Below, in pieces: positions 9,187-15,421 of a DNA stretch of 21,172 nucleotides. A program made the translations under genes and the position numbers. How positions within the stretch are numbered: the first letter of the stretch is position 1; each line of letters opens with the position of its first letter. The DNA comes from Pedosphaera sp. (GTDB lineage: Bacteria; Verrucomicrobiota; Verrucomicrobiia; Limisphaerales; UBA9464): the NCBI GenBank assembly GCA_009695405.1, contig SIAZ01000024.1, positions 1 through 21,172 of the forward strand. Reading direction: 5' to 3'. The notes under the pieces are model-generated. The model ran no database searches, had not been told where the DNA came from, and saw nothing but the letters and a program-made list of their open reading frames with translations.

Positions 9187-9285
9187 TTCGATTTCATCGA
9201 ACTCTTCTACAATCGCCAGCCTCGACACTCCTCCATCCGAGGTCTGTCTTCCCTACTTTCTAAACCCAAAATGACTAACCTATAA
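9187..9285 (+). pseudogene. IS3-family transposase (OrfB) C-terminal remnant
   Basis: The plus frame from 9187 reads FDFIELFYNRQPRHSSI then RGLSS, ending at TAA 9283-9285. This matches the conserved end of IS3-family OrfB integrases (consensus like 'IFDYIEVFYNRxRRHSxLGYLSPxxFE'). Just upstream (about 9110-9186) there are only degraded, frameshifted traces that could come from the preceding 'SxxGNxxDNAxxESFFxxLK' segment. The catalytic DDE core and OrfA are absent or unrecognisable, so it cannot be functional. The sequence after the stop (about 9297-9328) could contain the old right end, but I cannot establish a terminal repeat. Confidence 0.7.
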
Positions 9286-9540
9286 GCTCACTTTTCTCTG
9301 TACGTTTTCTCGAAACAAACCCAAGCCAAGGCTGCATCGAACCTTGGACCTGAGTGGATAGAAATTTTGATCGATATCTGAGGCTTTGAAATTTTGCCTT
9401 TGGATGATCTTGTCGCTAGCCATGCAGCCAACCTATCCGATCCATTGTTCATTAAGTTCAGAAGAATACATCCGGAGATTTACCTTAAAAGAGGAGTGTT
9501 TAGGCCGAGTTTTTGAGTCCACTTTGCCGAGGCAGTTGAG

Positions 9541-9777
9541 TCATAGAGGTGCCTGCGTCTGACCCAAATTGATTCCGCTAAGGAGCAGCGAGAGTTGTTC
9601 ATTCGAGAGCTCGATAACTCGCGACGCTGAGTCAGGCCAGGCAAGAGTGCCTGATTCTAGGCGCTTAGCGCAAAGCCACCAATCCGACTTATCCCAGAAA
9701 AGAATTTTGACACGATTACGACGCTGATTGCTGAAGACAAAAAGGTGAACCGAAAGAGGATTCAATTGAAGCGAACT
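9541..9777 (-). pseudogene. IS66-family Orf2 (TnpB-like) fragment
   Basis: The minus frame contains NPLSVHLFVFSNQRRNRVK, ILFWDKSDWWLCAKRLESG and IELSNEQLSLLLSGINL. This is the conserved body and C-terminus of the IS66 Orf2 accessory protein ('DPxSGHLFVFxNRRRDRxKxLxWDxxGxxLxxKRLExGxFxWP...'). About the first 30 residues are missing: the fragment abuts the end of the Orf1 remnant, so an internal deletion probably joined the two. The stop at 9541-9543 forms an ATGA overlap with a short frame (9544 down to 9500: MTQLPRQSGLKNSA, then stop), which may be the start of the lost orf3 transposase. ATGA overlap of orf2 and orf3 is common in IS66 elements. Non-functional. Confidence 0.8.
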
Positions 9778-10010
9778 GTGCAACCGAATGGGGCAACGAT
9801 TTCCGGCCCTTCGGCAGAGTTCTTCGATGGTGACGGCGTGCGGAGCACAGGAACGAAGACTGGAGTGATTCGTAGCCAGCGATACATCGAAAGAGGATGA
9901 ACACCCAGTTTTTTGGCAAACTCAGCCTTTCAGAATCACGCGCCTTTAAATTCAGCGATTAGTACTTGGATTTCGGCAAGCCTACGACGCTTCCGAGACG
10001 GTTCAATTGA
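9762..10010 (-). pseudogene. IS66-family Orf1 (TnpA-like, HTH) remnant with in-frame stops
   Basis: Reading down from about 10010 on the minus strand gives EPSRKRRRLAEIQVLIAEFK, then two TGA stops (9936-9938 and 9930-9932), then AEFAKKLGVHPLSMYRWLR followed by ITPVFVPVLR and a terminal IVAPFGCTVRFN, stop at 9762-9764. This is the order of IS66 Orf1: a basic start, a helix-turn-helix, a variable linker and a 'IEVxLPxGxxVRV' strand. The normal C-terminal end is missing, as is the start of orf2, consistent with a deletion across the orf1/orf2 junction. The two stops fall where a 'SGLS'-like loop is usual. Dead gene. Confidence 0.7.
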
Positions 10011-10235
10011 GCTCAGCCGTGCAGGCTGTACCTACGGAAGACGAATTGGGAACTATGGGATTGGGCGTGCCCTTACGAAACTGCGGTCAAAAATCCCCGA
10101 CACGTTTCGGAACCTCCAATCGCTGACAAACTTTTTCCGAACTCTCAATTGCATTTCCCCGACACGCAAGAACCGGCTTTAAGCGCTTGCAGCGCCCCTT
10201 ATTTCAGACAAACACGCCCGAGATGCCGTGCGATC
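10011..10235. other. non-coding spacer between the IS66 remnant and the acpS side
   Basis: No gene is supported. An 11-base direct repeat, TCCCCGACACG, occurs at 10094-10104 and 10156-10166. It may be a subterminal repeat of the old IS66 element or chance. A plus-strand frame crossing 9913-10182 is mostly the antisense of the IS66 Orf1 remnant. Confidence 0.4.
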
Positions 10236-10330
10236 GACCCTAGTTTTCAGGAAAAACCGATTTTTGTACCTGAGCAGGGATAAATTTTAATTAGAAAAGA
10301 CAAGCGGTCTAAAAAAGAAAAACTAGGGTC
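10236..10330. repeat. inverted repeat flanking an AT-rich segment after acpS
   Basis: GACCCTAGTTTTC (10236-10248) is the reverse complement of GAAAAACTAGGGTC (10317-10330) apart from one extra A/T. The arms are separated by 68 AT-rich bases. The right arm reaches into the acpS stop codon. In the minus (acpS) direction a T-rich run follows the first arm, with a weak AGAC/GTCT hairpin and another T run. It could serve as a terminator for the pdxJ-acpS unit, or be the ends of a tiny decayed element. Confidence 0.5.
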
Positions 10331-10706
10331 AGCCTTCCAATACCGCCACCGCCGCCGCCGTGGTCCGAGTGTGGGTCAGACTGAGATGAACCCGCAGGCA
10401 TCCGCGCGCTTTTGCGAGAATTTCGGCCGTACCGTGCAACCGAATCTGAGGTTGGCCCGATTCAAGGCGGAGCACTTCCATATCACGCCATCCCAGCGTT
10501 TCACTGATCCCAGTTCCAAAGGCTTTACTAACGGCTTCCTTAGCAGCAAATCGCGCCGCCAGCGATGGTACTGGATCACTCTGAGTCTGACAGTACTCCC
10601 ATTCGGAATCCGTCAAAATTCTCCGTGCAAATCGTTCACCAAACCGTGTGTGTGCTGATCGGATTCGACTTAGTTCGACCAGATCAAGTCCTATCCCCAA
10701 GATCAT
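10329..10706 (-). CDS. acpS: holo-[acyl-carrier-protein] synthase
   Basis: AcpS transfers the 4'-phosphopantetheine arm from coenzyme A to a serine of apo-acyl carrier protein, activating it for fatty acid synthesis in the cytoplasm. The 125-residue protein has the family's usual length. The start MILGIGLDLVEL places the magnesium-binding Asp at residue 8. RFAAKEAVSKAFG carries the second metal ligand Glu57 and Lys56, and SLTHTRTTAAAVAV forms the C-terminal conserved motif. I chose the ATG at 10704-10706, with an AGGGA-like site upstream. An upstream in-frame start would add 24 non-conserved residues overlapping pdxJ. It lies 25 bases after pdxJ and is probably co-transcribed with it; pdxJ-acpS is also the order in E. 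coli. Confidence 0.95.
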   Translation of the reverse strand: MILGIGLDLVELSRIRSAHTRFGERFARRILTDSEWEYCQTQSDPVPSLAARFAAKEAVSKAFGTGISETLGWRDMEVLRLESGQPQIRLHGTAEILAKARGCLRVHLSLTHTRTTAAAVAVLEG

Positions 10707-10731
10707 AGAGGTCCCTGATCTTTGAAGCATT

Positions 10732-11472
10732 TCATCCCAGATATCCATCCATGACCTCGAGCATCTGGCGCACTGCAACCTCTAAACCAGTGGTTACGGC
10801 ACGACTAATGATGGAGTGACCGATGTTTAACTCCTGCAGATGGGGAACTAAATGGAGCAATGGGACATTCTCAATCGTCAACCCGTGACCCGCGTTGACC
10901 CTTAATCCGCAGGCATGAGCGTGGCGTGATGCCACAACTAAACGTTCGATCTCAGCAGTGCGTTCTTGCTTAGAATGAAAAGCGTGGGCGTATGGCCCGG
11001 TGTGCAATTCAATAAACTGCGCTCCAACCGCCTCGGCCGCATCCACCTGAGCTAGGTCAGGCCCAATAAAGAGACTTACTTCAATGCCCGCCTCGTTCAT
11101 TCGCCGTCGGGTTTCCATCAGTGAATTTAGATTAGCGATCACATCTAATCCACCTTCGGTCGTGACTTCCTCGCGTCGTTCCGGGACCAAACAAACAATA
11201 TCCGGCTTCACTCGGAGGGCGATCTCAACGATCTCAGGTACATTACCTATTTCAAAATTGAATCTCCGCCTGACCACCCGTCGTAGTTCTGGAATATCGG
11301 CGTCGATAATATGTCGGCGATCCTCGCGAAGATGTGCCGTGATACCGTGTGCCCCTGCATCCAGACAAATCTGAGCTGCAGCCACAGGATCCGGTTCCCC
11401 GTTCTTACGGTCCCGATAACGAGCCTGCCGAAGCGTGGCTACGTGATCAATATTGACACAAAGTTGAAGCAT
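10732..11472 (-). CDS. pdxJ: pyridoxine 5'-phosphate synthase
   Basis: PdxJ condenses 1-deoxy-D-xylulose 5-phosphate with 3-amino-2-oxopropyl phosphate to form pyridoxine 5'-phosphate, the last ring-forming step of DXP-dependent vitamin B6 synthesis. It is a TIM barrel acting as a homo-octamer. Conserved segments are visible in order: VNIDHVATLRQAR, GITAHLREDRRHI, the Glu of FNFEIG, CLVPERREEVTTEGGLD, SLFIGPD, FIELHTGPYA, VNAGHGL and LNIGHSIISRA. The length (246 residues from the ATG at 11470-11472) is normal; an in-frame GTG at 11476-11478 would add two residues. It lies 9 bases after the stop of the lipoprotein gene (3 if the GTG is used) and before acpS, indicating one transcript. Confidence 0.96.
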   Translation of the reverse strand: MLQLCVNIDHVATLRQARYRDRKNGEPDPVAAAQICLDAGAHGITAHLREDRRHIIDADIPELRRVVRRRFNFEIGNVPEIVEIALRVKPDIVCLVPERREEVTTEGGLDVIANLNSLMETRRRMNEAGIEVSLFIGPDLAQVDAAEAVGAQFIELHTGPYAHAFHSKQERTAEIERLVVASRHAHACGLRVNAGHGLTIENVPLLHLVPHLQELNIGHSIISRAVTTGLEVAVRQMLEVMDGYLG

Positions 11473-11481
11473 ACTCACGGC

Positions 11482-12942
11482 CTACGGCTTGAGATTCGGC
11501 AGACCTACAGCGCTCTTTGGCTTGCGCTCTGGGGCAATGGGAGGATCGATCCATCGGGTCAACACTACCCATTCAAATGCAGTCAATCCTGTCGGAGCTT
11601 TTCTTTGGAACTCAAGGACTCCAGGAACTGTTTGACGGAGAAGGGTCACGGTGTTGTCGGTATCGGTTATTTTCCGCAAAAGGCGCTGCCCTGGACCTTC
11701 TGTCATACTCGGACGCAATCCGGTCGAAATATCCTTCACTTGGAGGCCTGCAGACCAGTGCGGTATGTTTTCCGAAGTGATTTCCCAATCATAATAGACC
11801 ACATCTGGTTTCTTCATCTGAGCAAAGAGTTCGTCTGGTGGCAGATTGGTTGAGCGTCGGAGACTTACTAGGCTCAACCCGACGAACCCCGGTTCCCTGT
11901 TAGTGGGGCCAGACAGGGTGGGAGTGGCAATGGGCGCACTCGACAAAGCGAGAATTTGCTTGGATTGATCATAAATCACCAATCCCGTAAGGCGGCCATC
12001 GAGGGTGTTGGTCGAATACCTTGGCTCAATGACGGAATGTGCTTTGGCAATCAAATGAGCTGGTTTGTCCGCGTGAACCACCCCGTAAGTTGAGAAGGGA
12101 TTGTCCCCTTGTGACCAGAGGTACATCTGTCCGAGTTCTTCCCCACGGGTGAAGGCCCCAGTACCGATCGCCTCAAGGATAAAAGGGGTTACTCCTCGGG
12201 CCGCGGTAAAGGCGACCAAGGGCTCCCGGATAAGATGTGTCGGATAATTCCAATCCTTCAGGACTAAGCCGACTGCTTTGGGATGGCTCAGTGTACCGGA
12301 CCAACGGACCGCTCCATTGCTGGCGGTGGCGGTGAGATCGAGGCCGAGCCAAGCACCGGGCGTTGATTTAAATTCGAGCAGGCGTTGGGGTAGAGCAGAG
12401 GATCCCAATATCCGATTACGAAAGGTAAGAGATTTTTCTGATCCACTCCGGCTCGAAGCAAAAAGCCAACCTTTCTCGGCGCTTACCGTGGCGCCCACAG
12501 GGCCAGAATAATAAGGTTTTACCCACTTTGGAAAAGCATCCGACCACACTGAGGCTCGTTCGGTGCTGATGCGTACCGCCAATAAGATTTCAGGGGTTCC
12601 GTCGGTGTGTCTCCAAATTTCACCGGCGGACTCGTGGGCCAAAAGGTCACTCACCAGCGGCCGAATCAACGCCTCAGTCGACTTAGTTGGGTCGTTTATC
12701 GTTTTAGCTCCTTCAACCCATTCCAGAGCGAACTTGGCCACGTTTGTTGAAAGTCGAGATGCCAATTCAGTCACATTTGGATCCGACATTATTCGTTGCA
12801 AAGCGGGAGCTGCCTTTTGAGAGCGCAAGCCGTCTGCACCGCTAAAACGCCATTGAGCATCGAGTCGAGGTTCAGATTTACCACAGCCCGCTAGCCAACC
12901 CGCTAGAATCGCCGCACAAAGGGTTAAAACACGCTTCGTCAT
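11482..12942 (-). CDS. putative lipoprotein of unknown function
   Basis: 486 residues. The N-terminus is a type II signal peptide: positive start MTKR, hydrophobic core, lipobox LAGC with the acylated Cys at residue 20. The residues after it (GKSE) do not show the Asp+2 inner-membrane retention signal, so outer-membrane placement is possible. The rest looks like a soluble periplasmic domain with mixed beta/alpha character and no domain I recognise. Segments such as GTPEILLAVRIST and GWLFASSRSG recall proteins built from repeated alpha+beta sheets, but no catalytic motif is evident. The C-terminal tail is Pro/Lys-rich. It appears to be first in a minus-strand unit with pdxJ and acpS, only 3-9 bases before pdxJ. 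No ribosome binding site is seen before the ATG. Function unknown. Confidence 0.85.
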   Translation of the reverse strand: MTKRVLTLCAAILAGWLAGCGKSEPRLDAQWRFSGADGLRSQKAAPALQRIMSDPNVTELASRLSTNVAKFALEWVEGAKTINDPTKSTEALIRPLVSDLLAHESAGEIWRHTDGTPEILLAVRISTERASVWSDAFPKWVKPYYSGPVGATVSAEKGWLFASSRSGSEKSLTFRNRILGSSALPQRLLEFKSTPGAWLGLDLTATASNGAVRWSGTLSHPKAVGLVLKDWNYPTHLIREPLVAFTAARGVTPFILEAIGTGAFTRGEELGQMYLWSQGDNPFSTYGVVHADKPAHLIAKAHSVIEPRYSTNTLDGRLTGLVIYDQSKQILALSSAPIATPTLSGPTNREPGFVGLSLVSLRRSTNLPPDELFAQMKKPDVVYYDWEITSENIPHWSAGLQVKDISTGLRPSMTEGPGQRLLRKITDTDNTVTLLRQTVPGVLEFQRKAPTGLTAFEWVVLTRWIDPPIAPERKPKSAVGLPNLKP

Positions 12943-12951
12943 GTCGGCAAG

Positions 12952-12980
12952 GATCTAATAGATATTTGACTGCGAATCAA
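12952..12980 (-). promoter_or_regulatory. weak candidate promoter of the lipoprotein-pdxJ-acpS unit
   Basis: On the minus strand TTGATT (12980-12975) is followed after 17 bases by TAGATC (12957-12952). The -10 box is poor (three of six). If real, transcription would begin only a few bases before the ATG at 12942, giving an almost leaderless message. The spacing and box style resemble the candidate at 39-67. The whole divergent spacer to the next gene is 80 bases. Confidence 0.2.
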
Positions 12981-13022
12981 TGCGGCTTTCCGAACTAGCC
13001 GTGACAGTTCATCCTTTTAACA

Positions 13023-13706
13023 ATGCTCGACCCGTGGTTCCTCCTGCAATCTCCACCATCCGCCCCCGCCTTCAATATGGCGGCCGACCAGATTCTTCTT
13101 GAGACAGTTCATCGCCTCGGCAAACCCGTTCTTCGACTTTATTCTTGGACTTGTCCTGCAGCGACCTTTGGCTACTTTCAGCGCTATTTGGACATCGCCC
13201 CACTGACCGCTCTGCGACCTCTGATCCGAAGAACGACTGGCGGAGGTCTGGTGCCACACGACGCTGACTGGACTTATTCTGTGGCCTTTCCCTCGAGCCA
13301 TGCCTGGTACGGGTTGGACGCTCGTGAAAGTTACGCTCGAATGCACCGATGGTTGAGGGATGCTTTCGCGCGACTAAAGTATGAAACGGTTCTTGCGCCC
13401 TGCTGCGATCCCTCCGGACCAGGACAATGCTTTATCGGTGCTGAGCCTTCTGACCTTCTGTTTCAAAGTCGCAAGATTGCTGGAGCGGCACAACGTAGGT
13501 CGCGTCTCGGGCTCTTAATCCAAGGCAGTATCCAACCGCCAAAGGGATGTTCTCGGGCGGATTGGGAACAATCTCTCATCACCCTAGGTTCTCTGGAGGC
13601 GAGTATTCTCTGGCAACCACTCCCTGAATTGGACGCCTTTCAGAGTCAAGCTGAGGAACTCGCCAAGGCTGTTTATGGTACGATTGCCCATACTGAACGG
13701 CGCTAA
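13023..13706 (+). CDS. lipoate/octanoate protein ligase-family acyltransferase (LipM-like)
   Basis: 227 residues of the BPL/LplA/LipB fold, which attaches octanoyl or lipoyl groups to a lysine of lipoyl domains (2-oxoacid dehydrogenases, glycine cleavage H protein). Visible motifs: ATFGYFQ near residue 47; RRTTGGGLVPHDADWTYSVA (about 69-88), the acyl-AMP/substrate loop; Lys151 in SRKIAGAAQRR; and LIQGSI (165-170). A Cys at 136 in GQCF sits where LipM octanoyltransferases carry their catalytic Cys, ahead of the KIAGxAQxR motif. This favours octanoyl transfer over ATP-dependent ligation, and the extra C-terminal domain of E. coli LplA is absent. It diverges from the lipoprotein gene and converges with the next gene, whose stop is 25 bases away. 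No Shine-Dalgarno site precedes the ATG. The family is certain; the exact reaction is inferred. Confidence 0.88.
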   Translation: MLDPWFLLQSPPSAPAFNMAADQILLETVHRLGKPVLRLYSWTCPAATFGYFQRYLDIAPLTALRPLIRRTTGGGLVPHDADWTYSVAFPSSHAWYGLDARESYARMHRWLRDAFARLKYETVLAPCCDPSGPGQCFIGAEPSDLLFQSRKIAGAAQRRSRLGLLIQGSIQPPKGCSRADWEQSLITLGSLEASILWQPLPELDAFQSQAEELAKAVYGTIAHTERR

Positions 13707-13731
13707 AAACACCTATCTAGAGCTCGGTTGC

Positions 13732-15207
13732 TCAAGGGCGATGCTCGATACGCACTAGTTGGGTATCCATGTTGCCCACCCAGGCGGATCCATTCTCTAA
13801 AACATATAAGCAACCGTCTGGACCGATACTCAGATCCATGGGGCGCTTAAAGGTCATGCCTGGACAAAAACGATCCATGTGCAATGAGCCGTCTGCCTTC
13901 TTTGCAATCTGATTTTCCTTATCTAAGTGCACGGCAATAATCCAGTTCCTCGACCACTCGTAAATAAACAGGGTGTGATCAAATTCCCGAGGTAATTTAG
14001 TCGGCGAGGCGAGTGTCTCGTTGAAATAATAAACCGGCCCCGCACAGGCGGTGCGGCCTCCATCTCGAACAGCAGGAAAGCGAGTGGATGCCCCATAGGG
14101 ATACCAAATGAAAGCGGGTTGAGCCGGAGGGAGTTTCTGGGTGCCCGTATTATAGCGAGATTCATTTAAAGGATCCGCTGGAGCCCAAGCTTCCCCAGAT
14201 TTTTTACTGGCAAAATCATAGCGTCGATAGGGTTTGTTATCCGCAATGACCAGTGGCCAACCGAAATTCCCGGCGACTCGGGCTTGGTTAATTTCATCAA
14301 AACCAGCGGGACCTCGATTTTCATTCGGACCACCTGAATCGGGGCCAACTTCACCCCAATAAAGATAACCCGTTTGAGGGTCTACATCGATCCGCCAAGG
14401 ATTCCGGTTGCCCATCACATAAATCTCCGGTCGAGTCTTAGGGGTGCCTAGCGGGAAAAGATTGCCTTTGGGGATTGTGACAGTGCCATCCTTCTCTGGA
14501 TGTATTCGCAGAATTTTTCCGCGCAAATCGTTCGGATTTGCTGCCGATTTTAAAGCGTTCCAAGGACCTCGACCGTCTCGTTCGTCGACCGGGGTGAATC
14601 CATCGGATTCTCCTGGATGGGTATTGTCACCCGTCGATGCATAAAGGTTACCCTGCGAATCAAAAGCCAACGAGCCTGCCGAATGACAGCACTGTTCGCG
14701 CTGGGTTCGGATTCGTAGTAATTCTTTCCGAGTCGAGAGATCCAAGGATTCGCCGACCAAAGTAAAGCGGGATACCAGATTGTCGCCCACCTTGCCTATT
14801 TCGGGAACTTGGATTGTGAACGGTTCGGAATGAAAGAGGTATACCCAATGATTACGTTGAAAATCGGGGTCTAAGGCAATTCCCAACAAGCCGTCTTCTA
14901 GTTCGCTAAACACCGAGATCCGGGCCGCTACAGCGGTAGTTTTTGTGTCTGGTTTCCAAATCTTGACCACTCCAGCACGCTCAATTACAAAAATCCGACC
15001 ATCTCGAGCGACCGCAATTTCCATCGGATTGATGAGGACATCATCGACCTTTCCATCCCCATCCAAATCCCGGTCGGCCTCCAAAATCACCTTGCGAAAA
15101 GCCCCGTTTGTTTGTGAACCCGTCGGCACAGGCATTCCCTTTTCTGCGGCCACGAGGGAGGAGACTGCGATCAATCCAAGGGACAGAAGCCATTTTCGCC
15201 ACAGCAT
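13732..15207 (-). CDS. secreted PQQ-dependent glucose/sorbosone dehydrogenase-family protein
   Basis: 491 residues from the ATG at 15205-15207; a TTG at 15243 would add 12 residues ahead of the signal peptide. A Sec signal peptide (MLWRKWLLSLGLIAVSSLVAAEKG) directs export. The body is a six-bladed GSDH-type propeller: PMEIAVARDGRIFVIERAG, EDGLLGIALDPDF, HSAGSLAFDSQGNLYASTGD (conserved His, about residue 175), RGKILRIHP, GNRNPWRIDVDPQTGYLYWG and GPAGFDEIN followed by GNFGWP. Family members oxidise sugars using PQQ, but many are uncharacterised. Near the N-terminus DRDLDGDGKVDD is an EF-hand-like calcium-binding loop. A CC pair (residues 173-174) stands just before the conserved His. Several further Cys could form periplasmic disulfides. 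Substrate unknown. It is transcribed alone, opposite to dnaB. Confidence 0.88.
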   Translation of the reverse strand: MLWRKWLLSLGLIAVSSLVAAEKGMPVPTGSQTNGAFRKVILEADRDLDGDGKVDDVLINPMEIAVARDGRIFVIERAGVVKIWKPDTKTTAVAARISVFSELEDGLLGIALDPDFQRNHWVYLFHSEPFTIQVPEIGKVGDNLVSRFTLVGESLDLSTRKELLRIRTQREQCCHSAGSLAFDSQGNLYASTGDNTHPGESDGFTPVDERDGRGPWNALKSAANPNDLRGKILRIHPEKDGTVTIPKGNLFPLGTPKTRPEIYVMGNRNPWRIDVDPQTGYLYWGEVGPDSGGPNENRGPAGFDEINQARVAGNFGWPLVIADNKPYRRYDFASKKSGEAWAPADPLNESRYNTGTQKLPPAQPAFIWYPYGASTRFPAVRDGGRTACAGPVYYFNETLASPTKLPREFDHTLFIYEWSRNWIIAVHLDKENQIAKKADGSLHMDRFCPGMTFKRPMDLSIGPDGCLYVLENGSAWVGNMDTQLVRIEHRP

Positions 15208-15320
15208 GGAAAAAGTGAACCATTGCCGAGGCGAAATAGGCAATCACGAGGATTAAAAAAGACATTCTACTTAGAGGAACCACTTCACAAAGGACAAAAG
15301 CGGGGATAGATGATTTTCTA

Positions 15321-15349
15321 ATCACAGTCGGCGGTTTGGGCCAAGTCAA
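15321..15349 (-). promoter_or_regulatory. candidate sigma70-like promoter for the dehydrogenase gene
   Basis: On the minus strand TTGACT (15349-15344, five of six matches) is followed after 17 bases by TGTGAT (15326-15321, four of six). The leader to the ATG at 15207 would be about 105 bases. It lies in the spacer (15208-15421) divergent to dnaB; I see no equally good plus-strand candidate there. Confidence 0.35.
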
Positions 15350-15421
15350 AGTTACTCACAATCCATCGGTGAATTGTTTGTGTAGGGCAGGGGCTTCCAC
15401 AGAGAAGCGAGGCACAGTGTA

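Noticed and set aside
8853..9197. Minus-strand open frame of 114 codons
   Set aside because: No recognisable motif, no convincing start signal, and its 5' part is antisense to the IS3 remnant region; likely chance.
9072..9263. Plus-strand open frame over the IS3 tail
   Set aside because: It runs in a different frame from the recognisable transposase end FDFIELFYNRQ; a shadow of the decayed element.
9913..10182. Plus-strand open frame of 89 codons
   Set aside because: Largely antisense to the IS66 Orf1 remnant, which explains the sequence better.
10371..10658. Plus-strand open frame inside acpS
   Set aside because: acpS on the minus strand is unmistakable; this is its shadow.
11311..11853. 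Plus-strand open frame of 180 codons across the pdxJ/lipoprotein junction
   Set aside because: It overlaps two well-supported minus-strand genes and shows no family motif.
13707..13731. Possible bidirectional terminator between the LipM-like gene and the dehydrogenase gene
   Set aside because: Only a 4-base GAGC/GCTC stem and no T run; too weak to call.
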